Positions 1-6,795 of a stretch of 10,348 nucleotides of DNA are shown one piece after another. The DNA is from Anaerolinea sp. (GTDB taxonomy: Bacteria > Chloroflexota > Anaerolineae > Anaerolineales > Anaerolineaceae): contig JAIWNK010000146.1 of the NCBI GenBank assembly GCA_020216845.1, positions 1 through 10,348 of the forward strand, in the 5' to 3' direction. Every line of letters starts with the position of its first letter. Positions within the stretch are counted from its first letter, which is position 1. The translations under genes were made by a program, and so were the position numbers. The notes under the pieces are model-generated. The model saw only the letters and a program-made list of their open reading frames with translations. It did no database searches and was not told the DNA's origin.

Positions 1-692
1 GGGCAGCACAGCGCGCCTTGCTCGACTTGCAGCGCGCCATCCAAATCATCAACGTCTCGGCCACCCTGCTTGCCGTCATCCAAATGGAACACACCGTTCA
101 CTCACTCAACGAATACATCAATGTGGGGCAGCGGGCCGAAGAAGAACGCGTGCTCATTCCGCTGCGTAAACTGGTAGACAACGCCCTCACCTCGCTGACC
201 AGCTTTGCCGAAACACGCGGCATCGAAATTCATCTTGAAGATTACACCGACGGCGTGAAAGTCAACGTCAGTCAGCGAGACATGCAACGCGCCCTGGCCA
301 ATCTGATCCACAACGCCATCAAATACAGCTGGAGCCGTCCAAGCGCCATCAAACCACCCTGGATTACGATTGAGCTGCGCGCCAATGAAAAAGAAGTCAG
401 CTTCCGCGTTGAAAACTGGGGCGTCCCCATCCCGCGCGATGAAATTGAAGAACAGCTCATCTTCCGCCTCGGCTATCGGGGCAGGCTCTCCAAAGATCGC
501 AACCGTTTGGGCACAGGCACCGGCCTGACAGATGTGTTGAACACCGTTCAGGCCCATGGCGGTCGCATCGAGGTCAGCAGCGTCCCGGCCTCTTCCTCGG
601 CTATCCGCGATGAAAATCACCCCGACTATTACCATCAGGCCTTCCTGACGCAGTTTACAATCCACCTCCCCCGCCCCAAATCTTACAGGTAA
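1..692 (+). CDS. Sensor histidine kinase, C-terminal part (5' end outside window)
   Basis: The reading frame is open from the first bases of the window, so the gene starts upstream. An in-frame TTG at 18 has no ribosome binding site and sits inside a helix, so it is not taken as the start. What remains is the end of a helical dimerisation region and a full HATPase_c (GHKL) ATP-binding domain. The N box reads NLIHNAIKYS (nt 300-329). The G1 box reads ENWGVPI (nt 411-431), where most kinases have a DxGxG pattern. An IFRLGYRG segment follows, then the G2 box GTGTGL (nt 510-527). The autophosphorylated histidine should lie upstream and is not visible, so kinase activity is inferred from the ATPase domain and the neighbouring receiver gene. 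Input domain and signal are unknown. The gene ends 5 bases before the receiver gene, consistent with one operon. Confidence 0.88.
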   Translation, partial: AAQRALLDLQRAIQIINVSATLLAVIQMEHTVHSLNEYINVGQRAEEERVLIPLRKLVDNALTSLTSFAETRGIEIHLEDYTDGVKVNVSQRDMQRALANLIHNAIKYSWSRPSAIKPPWITIELRANEKEVSFRVENWGVPIPRDEIEEQLIFRLGYRGRLSKDRNRLGTGTGLTDVLNTVQAHGGRIEVSSVPASSSAIRDENHPDYYHQAFLTQFTIHLPRPKSYR

Positions 693-697
693 CCTCC

Positions 698-1192
698 ATG
701 CCCCCCATTCGCATTCTTTGGATCGAAGACGAAGCCCTCTATCAGCTCAATGCACTGATGGGCCCAGTCCTATACAATTATCGCACCCATCACATTGAGC
801 TGGCAACAACCGCTAGCGATGCGCAACGCCTCCTGTGCCAGGGTGAATACGATGTCATCATCGTAGATATGCGCATTCCGCCCGGCGAACACCCTGCCTG
901 GAAAAACATTTACAGAAGCCAGGGCAACGACAAGAACAAAGCCCGCCTTGGTGCTTACCTGATTGAATGGATGGTTGGGCACACAACATCAGATCAAGAT
1001 CTACCTGCATTACCCCATCCCATTCCCGCTCACTGCATTGCCATCTTCACAGCCGAAGAATCCAAAGCTGTGCAAGACCTGCTCAACCTAGGCGTCGCCC
1101 TCTATCAACCCAAAGACAGCAATTATCCCGATGATATTCTCATCCGCATCACCGAGCGCGTTTTACAAAGCAAAAGTGTTCCCTACGCATGA
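698..1192 (+). CDS. Stand-alone response-regulator receiver protein with an extended beta3-beta4 insertion
   Basis: A 164-residue single-domain receiver with no DNA-binding or enzymatic output domain. The expected phosphorylation-site residues are present: acidic cluster E10-D11-E12 after strand 1, phospho-acceptor D57 (in IIVDMRIPPG), T118 (in IAIFTAEE) and K139 (in LYQPKDS). In CheY-like receivers the acceptor Asp and the conserved Thr are about 30 residues apart. Here they are 61 apart, so roughly 30 extra residues sit between strands 3 and 4 (about residues 63-112). The ATG at 698 follows the kinase stop by 5 bases. The 3' end overlaps the next gene in an ATGA, suggesting translational coupling to the membrane protein. 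It presumably takes phosphate from the upstream kinase and acts by protein contact, since no DNA-binding domain is fused. The receiver fold is secure; the partner is inferred. Confidence 0.88.
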   Translation: MPPIRILWIEDEALYQLNALMGPVLYNYRTHHIELATTASDAQRLLCQGEYDVIIVDMRIPPGEHPAWKNIYRSQGNDKNKARLGAYLIEWMVGHTTSDQDLPALPHPIPAHCIAIFTAEESKAVQDLLNLGVALYQPKDSNYPDDILIRITERVLQSKSVPYA

Positions 1193-2298
1193 ACAATCTG
1201 GATGCATTCATCGGTTTGCTGTTGTTTTTAGCGGGTGCGCCGGCCTTTGTCTTGCAATTCTCCTCCAACACCGCCCGCGATATCCTGCTCAAACGCCAAC
1301 CCTTTGCTGGTGCGCTTACCCTCTACGGCCCCTTTACCCTGGGTGTGATTGTATTCATTGTGCTCAACTCGTTGCCCCCAAGCACAATCTCCGAGTCCAT
1401 TTTGTTATATGTGCTGATTGCCCTGGTACTTTGGGTTTGTTTCAGAACGCTTTCCTACGCCCGCCCAACCGCCATCATCCACAGCGAACTGCAACGCGCC
1501 TTAAAGTACATCAAACTCAAGCGAGACTTTCCGCAAATCCACGTCAACAACATCGTGGATATAGGCAGTGAAAGCAACAACAGCGAAGAACAAAGACAAA
1601 CCCTCATCGCTCTCCAAAAAATTGCGCAGGCCTACCTGCAATGCCCAACGTACAAAGGCAACCAATTTGAAGATTTCATCAAAGATTTGCAAAATATCCT
1701 CACCATCCAAGACCAGGAAGCCAACGCTGAAAACTATCAAATTGTCATCAGCATCATGCAAAGCATCGTCGAACACCCCCAAACCCACCCCGGCCACTCC
1801 TATGCTGATCAGAGCCTGGCCTACAAGACTCTCAGCGCGCTGGGCCAACAAGCGCTCCATTTCATCAACCCACAAGTGCCCATTTTGTGCATGAACGCCC
1901 TCAGCACTCACAACACTCCCCTGAGCACTGCGGCAAGCCAATCCTTATACGAAATTGCCGCAGCAGCCCTGAAGCAAGATACCCCCCTGATTGCCATGAA
2001 CGCCCTTCAAGCGATTGGCAGTGCATTTTACGCTGCTGCACCCAACCTGCCCTCCCAAGAAATCACCTTCGACTACCTGGCATTGCTAGCCGCTTTTTGG
2101 CAGCACGGCTCTAGCGGGCAATTCATTGCCCGCCGCGATTTAGATGAATTGCGCAGCTACCCCGGCCTAAACCTGCAACAACAAATCGAACTTGCCATCG
2201 AACATCAGCGCGAAAAAGCCAACTTCACCATCAGTGACCAAATCGAAGCCATGTGGCTCGCCTATCACAACAAAAATCAGTCAACCATGTTACGTTAA
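1189..2298 (+). CDS. Unrecognised membrane-anchored protein with C-terminal helical domain
   Basis: I do not recognise this 369-residue protein. Three hydrophobic stretches near the N-terminus look like membrane helices (about residues 5-24, 44-62 and 68-88). The first is separated from the second by a short basic loop (R30, K35, R36). The remaining 280 residues are soluble, Gln- and Ala-rich and apparently all-helical. Residues about 200-280 show loose helical-hairpin periodicity (for example ALSALGQQAL, IPILCMNAL-like and PLIAMNALQAIGSA segments) suggestive of HEAT/ARM-type repeats, but this is a visual impression only. No catalytic motif was seen. The ATG overlaps the stop codon of the receiver gene (ATGA at 1189-1192), which argues for coupled translation and a shared pathway. 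A plausible role is a membrane effector or scaffold controlled by the receiver; this is inference from context. Confidence 0.75.
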   Translation: MNNLDAFIGLLLFLAGAPAFVLQFSSNTARDILLKRQPFAGALTLYGPFTLGVIVFIVLNSLPPSTISESILLYVLIALVLWVCFRTLSYARPTAIIHSELQRALKYIKLKRDFPQIHVNNIVDIGSESNNSEEQRQTLIALQKIAQAYLQCPTYKGNQFEDFIKDLQNILTIQDQEANAENYQIVISIMQSIVEHPQTHPGHSYADQSLAYKTLSALGQQALHFINPQVPILCMNALSTHNTPLSTAASQSLYEIAAAALKQDTPLIAMNALQAIGSAFYAAAPNLPSQEITFDYLALLAAFWQHGSSGQFIARRDLDELRSYPGLNLQQQIELAIEHQREKANFTISDQIEAMWLAYHNKNQSTMLR

Positions 2299-2318
2299 CA
2301 CAGTTCTGATAGTCTTCT

Positions 2319-2348
2319 TTGGACTTGTTAATCAGCCAATGCTATAAT
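2319..2348 (+). promoter_or_regulatory. Sigma-70/sigma-A type promoter of clpC with extended -10
   Basis: A TTGGAC -35 element (2319-2324) and a perfect TATAAT -10 (2343-2348) are separated by 18 bases. The -10 is preceded by TGC, giving an extended -10 motif. Transcription would start near 2355, leaving a leader of about 40 bases. No CIRCE element (TTAGCACTC-N9-GAGTGCTAA) or clear CtsR heptad repeat is seen around it, so regulation by HrcA or CtsR is not supported by the sequence. Confidence 0.8.
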
Positions 2349-2392
2349 GGACTTCGGAAAGACTTACTTTTACTCAAAAAGGAACAACGCTT

Positions 2393-4834
2393 ATGATGCG
2401 CTTTGACCGCTTTACCGAACGAGCTCAAGAGGCCGCTCAACGCGCTGCTGAAATTATTCAGCGCTATGGCCACAACCAAATTGATACAGAGCACATGCTG
2501 CTTGCTCTGATTGAACAACCGCAAGGCGTCATCCCACAAATTTTGGAGCTGCTCAAAGTTGATTCCGGCGCCCTGGTCGAGCGCCTGGATTATATTTTGC
2601 GCACAAGCCCCAAGGCCAATATCTTCGGCAGCGGCGCCGGACAAATCTTCATCACGCCGCGCGTCAAACGCATCATTGACCTTGCCAACGAAGAGGCAAG
2701 CCGCCTGAAAGACGAATATATTTCCACCGAACACATCTTCCTGGCCATCCTCAGTGAACGCAACACCCCGGCTGCCCGCCTGCTGGAAAGCTCCGGCATC
2801 ACCCGCGAGCGCGTCAATGATGCCATTCAACAACTGCGCGGCGGTCAACGCGTCACCGACCCGCAAGCCGAAACGCGTTACCGCACGCTCGAAAAATATT
2901 CCCGCGACCTGACGCAGCAAGCCCGCGAAGGCAAGCTAGACCCCGTCATCGGACGCGACAAAGAAATCCTGCGCGTGATGCAAATCCTCTCCCGCCGCAC
3001 CAAAAACAACCCGGTGTTGATCGGCGAAGCAGGCGTTGGCAAAACCGCCATCGTCGAAGGGTTGGCGCAAAAAATCGCTGCCAACGACGTGCCGGAGATT
3101 CTGGTCGGCAAGCGCGTCATCTCCCTCGACCTAAGCGCCATGATCGCCGGCTCTCGCTTTCGCGGCGAATTTGAAGAGCGCCTGAAAGCCGCCATTGAAG
3201 AAGTGCAGCGTGCCGAAGGCGAAATCATCCTCTTCATTGACGAACTGCACACCGTCGTCGGCGCAGGCGCTGCTCAGGGGGCCATGGATGCATCCAACAT
3301 GCTCAAGCCCGCCCTGGCGCGCGGCGAACTGCAATGCATCGGCGCCACCACCCTGGATGAATTCCACAAATACATCGAAAAAGACTCAGCCCTTGAGCGC
3401 CGTTTTGCCCCCGTCTACGTAGATGAGCCCAGCGTTGAAGACACCATCAAAATGCTCAACGGACTGCGCGACCGCTACGAAGCGCATCACAAAGTGCGCT
3501 TTGCCGATGAAGCCCTCGTTGCCGCCGCCCGTCTCTCCTCCCAATACGTCACCGAGCGGCACCTGCCGGATAAGGCCATTGACCTGATGGATGAAGCCGC
3601 CGCCAAATTGCGCGTGGCACTCTACTCCATGCCGCCCGAACTCAAACAGATCAAAAGCGAGCTGGAACGCCTGCGCGCCGAAGAAGAGCAAGCTGGCCTG
3701 GAGCGCGACTACGAACGTGCCGCCCGCAAAAAAGCCGAACGCCTGCGCCTGGAGGGCGAATTTGCCGCCATGCGCGACAAATGGGAAGACGAACACAAGC
3801 TCGATGAAGTTGTGGACGTAGATGATATTGCCCAGGTTGTGGCACAATGGACCGGCATTCCTGTGGCTCAAATGATGGAAACCGAAACAGAACGCCTGCT
3901 GCACATGGAAGAACGCCTGCATGAGCGCGTCGTTGGACAAGAAGAAGCTGTTCATGCCATTGCCGATGCCATTCGTCGGGCACGCGCCGGCCTGAAAGAC
4001 CCGCGCCGCCCGATGGGCTCCTTCATCTTCATCGGCCCATCCGGCGTCGGCAAAACCTACCTGGCACAGTGCCTGGCCGAATTCATGTTCAATGACCCCG
4101 ACGCCCTGCTGCGGCTGGATATGAGCGAATATCGCGAGCAACACACCGCCTCGCGCCTGTTCGGTGCCCCGCCCGGCTACGTTGGCTATGAAGAAGGCGG
4201 TCAGCTCACCGAGGCCGTTCGCCGTCGCCCTTACCGCGTCATCCTGTTTGACGAAATTGAAAAAGCCCACCCCGAAGTGTGGAACGCCCTGCTGCAAATT
4301 CTCGATGATGGCCGTCTGACCGATGGCCAGGGTCGCCTGGTAGATTTTCGCAACACCATCCTGATTATGACCAGCAACCTCGGCACCGAATTTGTCCAAC
4401 GCGGCGGCACGTTGGGCTTTTTGCAACAAACAGACAACGCTGAAGACCGCTCCATGCACGAAAAAATTGAGAAGGCGCTCAAGAGTTCCTTCCGGCCCGA
4501 ATTCCTCAACCGCATTGACGAGATCATCATGTTCTCGCCGCTCACCATGGAACAAATGCGTGCCATCGTCGAATTGCAAATGGGCGAGGTCAAGCAACGC
4601 CTGCAAGAACATGGCCTGAATGTTGAGCTTTCCCAAGCAGCCCGCGAATGGCTCGCCCAAACCGGTTTTGACCCGGCCTTTGGTGCCCGCCCCTTGCGCC
4701 GCGCCTTACAAAAATTCGTCGAAAGCCCGCTATCCGTCAGTCTGCTTTCGGGCGAGTTTAAAGAAGGCGATACCGTCCTGGTGGACCTCAACACCGAAAA
4801 GGGTACGCTCTTCTTCGAAAAGAAGAACCCCTAA
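2393..4834 (+). CDS. clpC: ATP-dependent Clp protease, ATP-binding subunit ClpC
   Basis: An 813-residue Hsp100/AAA+ unfoldase that would feed proteins to the ClpP peptidase in the cytoplasm. In order: N-terminal double Clp-N repeat (about 1-150), AAA1 with Walker A GEAGVGKT (211-218) and Walker B IILFIDE (278-284), a short middle coiled coil with a UVR-like stretch (about 415-465), AAA2 with Walker A GPSGVGKT (548-555), pore loop GYVG (595-598) and Walker B VILFDE (616-621), then the C-terminal D2-small domain. The short middle domain separates it from ClpB. An LGF tripeptide (674-676) at the ClpP-docking loop position supports ClpP partnership. The AAA1 pore loop has RFRG where KYRG is usual. 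AAGGA (2379-2383) sits 9 bases before ATG 2393; the second ATG at 2396 is also possible. The usual ctsR-mcsA-mcsB neighbours are absent, so it is expressed alone. Confidence 0.96.
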   Translation: MMRFDRFTERAQEAAQRAAEIIQRYGHNQIDTEHMLLALIEQPQGVIPQILELLKVDSGALVERLDYILRTSPKANIFGSGAGQIFITPRVKRIIDLANEEASRLKDEYISTEHIFLAILSERNTPAARLLESSGITRERVNDAIQQLRGGQRVTDPQAETRYRTLEKYSRDLTQQAREGKLDPVIGRDKEILRVMQILSRRTKNNPVLIGEAGVGKTAIVEGLAQKIAANDVPEILVGKRVISLDLSAMIAGSRFRGEFEERLKAAIEEVQRAEGEIILFIDELHTVVGAGAAQGAMDASNMLKPALARGELQCIGATTLDEFHKYIEKDSALERRFAPVYVDEPSVEDTIKMLNGLRDRYEAHHKVRFADEALVAAARLSSQYVTERHLPDKAIDLMDEAAAKLRVALYSMPPELKQIKSELERLRAEEEQAGLERDYERAARKKAERLRLEGEFAAMRDKWEDEHKLDEVVDVDDIAQVVAQWTGIPVAQMMETETERLLHMEERLHERVVGQEEAVHAIADAIRRARAGLKDPRRPMGSFIFIGPSGVGKTYLAQCLAEFMFNDPDALLRLDMSEYREQHTASRLFGAPPGYVGYEEGGQLTEAVRRRPYRVILFDEIEKAHPEVWNALLQILDDGRLTDGQGRLVDFRNTILIMTSNLGTEFVQRGGTLGFLQQTDNAEDRSMHEKIEKALKSSFRPEFLNRIDEIIMFSPLTMEQMRAIVELQMGEVKQRLQEHGLNVELSQAAREWLAQTGFDPAFGARPLRRALQKFVESPLSVSLLSGEFKEGDTVLVDLNTEKGTLFFEKKNP

Positions 4835-4859
4835 TCTCCCTCCTTTCTATTCTATGCGC

Positions 4860-4889
4860 AACCCCACCGCAACGGTGGGGTTTGTTTTT
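4860..4889 (+). terminator. Intrinsic terminator of clpC
   Basis: A perfect 10-bp GC-rich stem (4860-4869 pairing with 4873-4882) closes on a three-base CAA loop and is followed by a U-rich tail, TGTTTTT (4883-4889). It lies 25 bases after the clpC stop codon. This is the clearest one-directional Rho-independent terminator in the window and separates clpC from the lipoprotein gene downstream. Confidence 0.93.
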
Positions 4890-4967
4890 ATATGCGGAAC
4901 TTTTCCCAATCCACAACGTCTTAAGCACAGGTTTTGCTGCATCACACTTTTGTTTGGAGAAAAAGCC

Positions 4968-5525
4968 ATGAAAACGACCCTGACACAATTTCTGACCATC
5001 ACCCTGGTGCTGCTCGCCACCCTGGCAGCCTGTAACACCGTGCCGGTTCAGCCCCCCACCCAGCCACCCGCTCAGCCAACCGATGAGCCCACCGCCCCCC
5101 CCATCATCGAACGTCCCACACAACCGCCCTCGCCCGACACCCCCACAGACAACAGCACTTCCGACCCCAGTTCCATCGGCACCGCCCCTCAACCCTACGC
5201 CCCGCAGCCCGGTGATGAAAAGCTGTTACGCGGCAACGCCTTCATCGAATCCGCCGAAATCCTCGTCCTGGAAAGCAATCCCGAACAATATAGCCTGCAC
5301 ATCGTCGGCTCGCTGCCCAACCCCTGCTACAAACTGCGCATCTCACTCACCCCGCTGCAAGATGGCAGCATCAACATCGAAGCCTACTCACTGACCGAGC
5401 GTGGCAGCATTTGCATCGAAGTCCTGCAATCCTTTGAAGCCACCTTGCCGCTGAATGCCCTGCCCAAAGGCGAGCACCTCATCCTGCTCAACGGTGAAGA
5501 ACTCGGCCGCATCACCATCCGCTAA
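4968..5525 (+). CDS. Small Pro/Thr-linker lipoprotein with a C-terminal two-cysteine domain
   Basis: The product has 185 residues and an N-terminal lipoprotein signal: K2 followed by a hydrophobic core and lipobox TLAAC, with C22 as the lipidated residue. It should therefore be anchored to the outer face of the cytoplasmic membrane. Residues 23-82 form a low-complexity Pro/Thr/Gln-rich spacer. The C-terminal 100 residues (about 85-185) are strand-rich and contain C120 (NPCYKLR) and C149 (GSICIEVL), which could form a disulfide outside the cell. I do not know its function. The same frame stays open upstream to 4620 inside clpC, but the start at 4968 is preferred: GGAG (4956-4959) lies 8 bases upstream, it lies after the clpC terminator, and it begins a textbook signal peptide. 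No convincing promoter was found between 4890 and 4955. Confidence 0.87.
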   Translation: MKTTLTQFLTITLVLLATLAACNTVPVQPPTQPPAQPTDEPTAPPIIERPTQPPSPDTPTDNSTSDPSSIGTAPQPYAPQPGDEKLLRGNAFIESAEILVLESNPEQYSLHIVGSLPNPCYKLRISLTPLQDGSINIEAYSLTERGSICIEVLQSFEATLPLNALPKGEHLILLNGEELGRITIR

Positions 5526-5541
5526 ACAGCCCCTTTTGCTC

Positions 5542-5579
5542 CACAGCCCTGCAAGTACCAACGTCCTTGCAGGGCTGTG
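5542..5579. repeat. 14-bp perfect inverted repeat between lipoprotein gene and gmd
   Basis: Arms 5542-5555 (CACAGCCCTGCAAG) and 5566-5579 are perfectly complementary across a 10-base loop. As RNA this is a stable hairpin 16 bases after the lipoprotein stop and could end its transcript, but there is no T-run on either side, so it is not a standard intrinsic terminator. The right arm contains the best -35 candidate for gmd, so it could instead be an operator. Confidence 0.7.
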
Positions 5580-5597
5580 CTGTGAATATGGTACAAT
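5567..5597 (+). promoter_or_regulatory. Probable gmd promoter (extended -10)
   Basis: TACAAT (5592-5597), preceded by TGG, makes a good extended -10 element. The best -35 match is TTGCAG (5567-5572) with a long 19-base spacer, so the extended -10 probably carries most of the activity. Transcription would start near 5604, giving a leader of only about 23 bases that contains the ribosome binding site AGGAGG (5616-5621). The -35 lies within the right arm of the 5542-5579 inverted repeat. Confidence 0.6.
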
Positions 5598-5626
5598 AAG
5601 GCGCAATCTAAATTCAGGAGGATCTT

Positions 5627-6694
5627 GTGAAAAAAGCTCTCATCACGGGCATCACCGGACAGGATGGTTCCTATCTGGCTGAGCTGTTGCTTTCCAAAGG
5701 ATATGAAGTTCATGGTCTGATTCGGCGCGCCAGCACCTTCAACACCCGCCGGATTGATCATATTTACCACGACCCCCACGCCCAGGATAACGGAAAACTT
5801 TACCTGCATTATGGCGATGTCGCCGCCGGTGATACCCTGCTCGACATCATCTTCAACGTCCGACCGGATGAAATCTATAACCTGGCTGCTCAAAGCCATG
5901 TGCGCGTCAGCTTTGATATGCCCGAATACACCGGCGATGTCACCGGCCTTGGCACGGTGCGCGTGCTGGAAGCCGTGCGCAAAAGTGGCTGCGGCGCTCA
6001 TTTCTATCAGGCCTCATCCAGTGAAATGTTTGGCGGTGTCCGACCTCCGCAAAACGAAAACACCCCCTTTGAACCGCGCAGCCCCTATGCTGCTGCCAAA
6101 GTCTACGCCTATTGGATTACGCGCAACTATCGCGAAGGCTACAACATGTTTGCATGCAATGGCATCCTCTTCAACCACGAATCCCCGCGCCGCGGCGAGA
6201 CCTTCGTCACCCGCAAAATCACGCGCGCGGTTGCTGCCATTCGCGCCGGCAAACAAAACAAGCTCTATCTCGGCAACCTGGAAGCCCGCCGCGATTGGGG
6301 CTATGCCCCTGAATATGTTGAGGCCATGTGGCTGATGCTGCAACAGGAAAAGCCCAGCGATTACGTCATCGGCACCGGCCAATCCCATTCCATTCGCGAA
6401 TTCCTCGACGAGGCTTTTGGCTACGTTGGCATGGACTGGCATCAATACGTTGAAATTGACCCGCGTTATTTCCGCCCTACCGAAGTAGACTACCTCTTCT
6501 CCGACCCAAGCCGCGCCCGCGAAGAACTCGGCTGGCAACCCAAAGTGCATTTTCACGAGCTAGTGCGCATCATGGTAGATGCCGACCTGGAACTGCAAGG
6601 TCTGCCCTGCCCTGGCGAAGGCAAAAAGATCCTGAAAGAACGCTTCACCGGCTGGCATCGTTGGGAAGATCAGGTCGTGAGCATGGAGCGTTAA
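5627..6694 (+). CDS. gmd: GDP-mannose 4,6-dehydratase
   Basis: This NADP-dependent short-chain dehydrogenase/reductase converts GDP-D-mannose to GDP-4-keto-6-deoxy-D-mannose in the cytoplasm, the precursor of GDP-L-fucose, GDP-D-rhamnose and related sugars. The 355 residues begin with the Rossmann motif GITGQDG (8-14). The active-site set is S131 and E133 in QASSSEMFG plus Y154 and K158 in YAAAK. The family signature [16 protein letters not shown] follows, with [15 protein letters not shown] further on. Length is close to characterised bacterial enzymes (E. coli 373). The start is GTG, with AGGAGG (5616-5621) five bases upstream. The usual partner for GDP-fucose (fcl/wcaG) or GDP-rhamnose (rmd) is not adjacent: both neighbours are lipoprotein genes, so the final sugar cannot be told from this window. 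Confidence 0.97.
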   Translation: MKKALITGITGQDGSYLAELLLSKGYEVHGLIRRASTFNTRRIDHIYHDPHAQDNGKLYLHYGDVAAGDTLLDIIFNVRPDEIYNLAAQSHVRVSFDMPEYTGDVTGLGTVRVLEAVRKSGCGAHFYQASSSEMFGGVRPPQNENTPFEPRSPYAAAKVYAYWITRNYREGYNMFACNGILFNHESPRRGETFVTRKITRAVAAIRAGKQNKLYLGNLEARRDWGYAPEYVEAMWLMLQQEKPSDYVIGTGQSHSIREFLDEAFGYVGMDWHQYVEIDPRYFRPTEVDYLFSDPSRAREELGWQPKVHFHELVRIMVDADLELQGLPCPGEGKKILKERFTGWHRWEDQVVSMER

Positions 6695-6774
6695 AAACCG
6701 ATTAAAACTTTCACAAAAATCGTCCCCTATTTTTGTGAAAATACTTTATAATCGTTTATATAAATCATCGGTTT
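6694..6774. repeat. Two nested perfect inverted repeats between gmd and the large lipoprotein gene
   Basis: The outer pair is AAAACCGAT (6694-6702) with ATCGGTTTT (6766-6774), 9 bp. The inner pair is TTTCACAAAAAT (6709-6720) with ATTTTTGTGAAA (6729-6740), 12 bp around an 8-base loop. The outer left arm starts on the last base of the gmd stop codon. The inner stem is A/T-rich and so a weak RNA terminator, which makes it look more like an operator palindrome. The promoter elements of the next gene lie in its right arm and just beyond. Confidence 0.7.
6733..6761 (+). promoter_or_regulatory. Candidate promoter of the 472-residue lipoprotein gene
   Basis: TTGTGA (6733-6738) and TATATA (6756-6761) are spaced by 17 bases, and the -35 would sit inside the right arm of the inner inverted repeat. 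A perfect TATAAT at 6746-6751 is an alternative -10 but has no good -35 upstream. The region is very A/T-rich, so exact assignment is uncertain; a promoter of some kind here is likely because gmd ends just before. Confidence 0.5.
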
Positions 6775-6795
6775 TGTTCTACTAAGGAGGAACAA

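Noticed and set aside
2295..2331. TTAACA / TGTTAA inverted repeat around the clpC -35 as an operator
   Set aside because: There are only 6 matching bases per arm with a 25-base gap, partly made of a stop codon. It does not match CIRCE or CtsR consensus, and such a match can easily arise by chance.
3386..4660. Long 424-codon open frame on the minus strand inside clpC
   Set aside because: It is opposite a clearly conserved ClpC, has low-complexity Phe/Gly/Ala-rich content typical of antisense GC-rich coding sequence, and matches no family I recognise.
4620..4967. Upstream in-frame extension of the small lipoprotein into clpC
   Set aside because: It would cross the clpC terminator and bury the signal peptide in the middle of the protein. 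The ATG at 4968 has a ribosome binding site and a textbook lipobox.
5035..5215. Pro/Thr-rich DNA in the lipoprotein genes as a tandem repeat element
   Set aside because: The repetitiveness reflects a low-complexity protein linker with varied codons; there is no fixed DNA period.
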